Assembly: GCA_052034005.1 (NCBI GenBank)
Contig: JBPOJB010000001.1
Coordinates: 213,097 to 277,096 of the forward strand
Reading direction: 5' to 3'
Length of the DNA stretch: 64,000 bases
DNA from: JAAYDI01 sp052034005
GTDB lineage: Bacteria > Planctomycetota > Planctomycetia > Pirellulales > Pirellulaceae
Under the pieces are notes generated by a model. It was not told the origin of the DNA, made no database searches, and saw nothing but the letters and a program-made list of their open reading frames with translations. Both the position numbers and the translations under genes were made by a program. Shown in pieces: positions 63,897-64,000 of the stretch; positions within the stretch are counted from its first letter, which is position 1; each line of letters starts with the position of its first letter.

Positions 63897-64000
63897 GTTT
63901 TACAGTCGACGAGGCTCAAAATGGTGCTGGAAGCGAGCAACACGTCACCAAGCGCGCGTACCGGGAGCGCCGACTCGCGTCCGAGCATCCGTTTCCGTGT

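Noticed and set aside
63731..63988. 85-residue minus-strand frame at the right edge
   Set aside because: Translation is Ser/Thr-rich and motif-free; another frame of the same bases ends like HsdS and is the better candidate.

Overview
The window looks like a chromosomal segment of a high-GC member of the Planctomycetota, or a close PVC-group relative. The signs are a large surface protein with the planctomycete N-terminal LE.LE.R.xLL motif and C-terminal dockerin-like repeats, a discoidin/beta-propeller/multi-heme c secreted protein, a sulfatase, Tat-exported Gfo/Idh/MocA and Asp-box proteins, SUMF1-fold proteins and several secreted glycan-active enzymes. I see no rRNA, tRNA or CRISPR array.

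Layout. 0-13.7 kb: a carbohydrate region. A minus-strand group (partial secreted protein, sulfatase, Tat-exported oxidoreductase) faces a plus-strand cassette (PfkB kinase, FucI-like isomerase, SSS symporter, secreted glycosidase-like protein). A three-domain GH127 fusion follows on the minus strand. 13.9-16.6 kb: an SGNH + MBOAT pair for extracellular O-acylation. 16.6-20.0 kb: a coupled SUMF1-fold lipoprotein and PD40 propeller, then pyruvate kinase. 20.2-25.7 kb: a tri-heme HZS-alpha-like protein and an OvoA-type ovothiol enzyme. 25.7-33.4 kb: a small zinc-ribbon membrane protein, a 1,708-residue metallopeptidase/dockerin-like surface protein, an outer-membrane barrel with a Cys-rich N-terminus, and a decayed duplicate of the zinc-ribbon locus. 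33.4-40.6 kb: a four-gene sugar operon (enolase-superfamily dehydratase, NPCBM glycosidase, PIG-L deacetylase, sugar porter). 40.7-45.3 kb: a three-gene sulfur operon (exported metallo-beta-lactamase with three rhodanese modules, a YeeE half, a YeeE half with three more rhodanese modules). 45.6-51.6 kb: a NAL-like aldolase, a membrane M28 peptidase, and an operon of a secreted unknown, a polyol-type dehydrogenase and an LplT-like MFS carrier. 51.9-61.6 kb: two Asp-box paralogues around a DUF1846 protein, the second coupled to a YhaO/YhaN (SbcD/SbcC-like) pair. 61.8-64 kb: a transposase wreck, an Mrr-type endonuclease and a possible HsdS tail, suggesting the edge of a defence/mobile island.

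How it fits together. Most genes suit a heterotroph that depolymerises sulfated or acylated glycans outside the cytoplasm, imports the sugars, and processes them by isomerase/kinase or dehydratase/aldolase routes towards pyruvate. Thiol and sulfane-sulfur chemistry is a second theme (OvoA and the YeeE/rhodanese/MBL operon). Points most worth a second look are the six-rhodanese sulfur operon, the Asp-box gene coupled to a nuclease/ATPase pair, the GH127 fusion, the tri-heme protein, and two families of intergenic repeats, one of them at nearly equal distance upstream of two unrelated genes.
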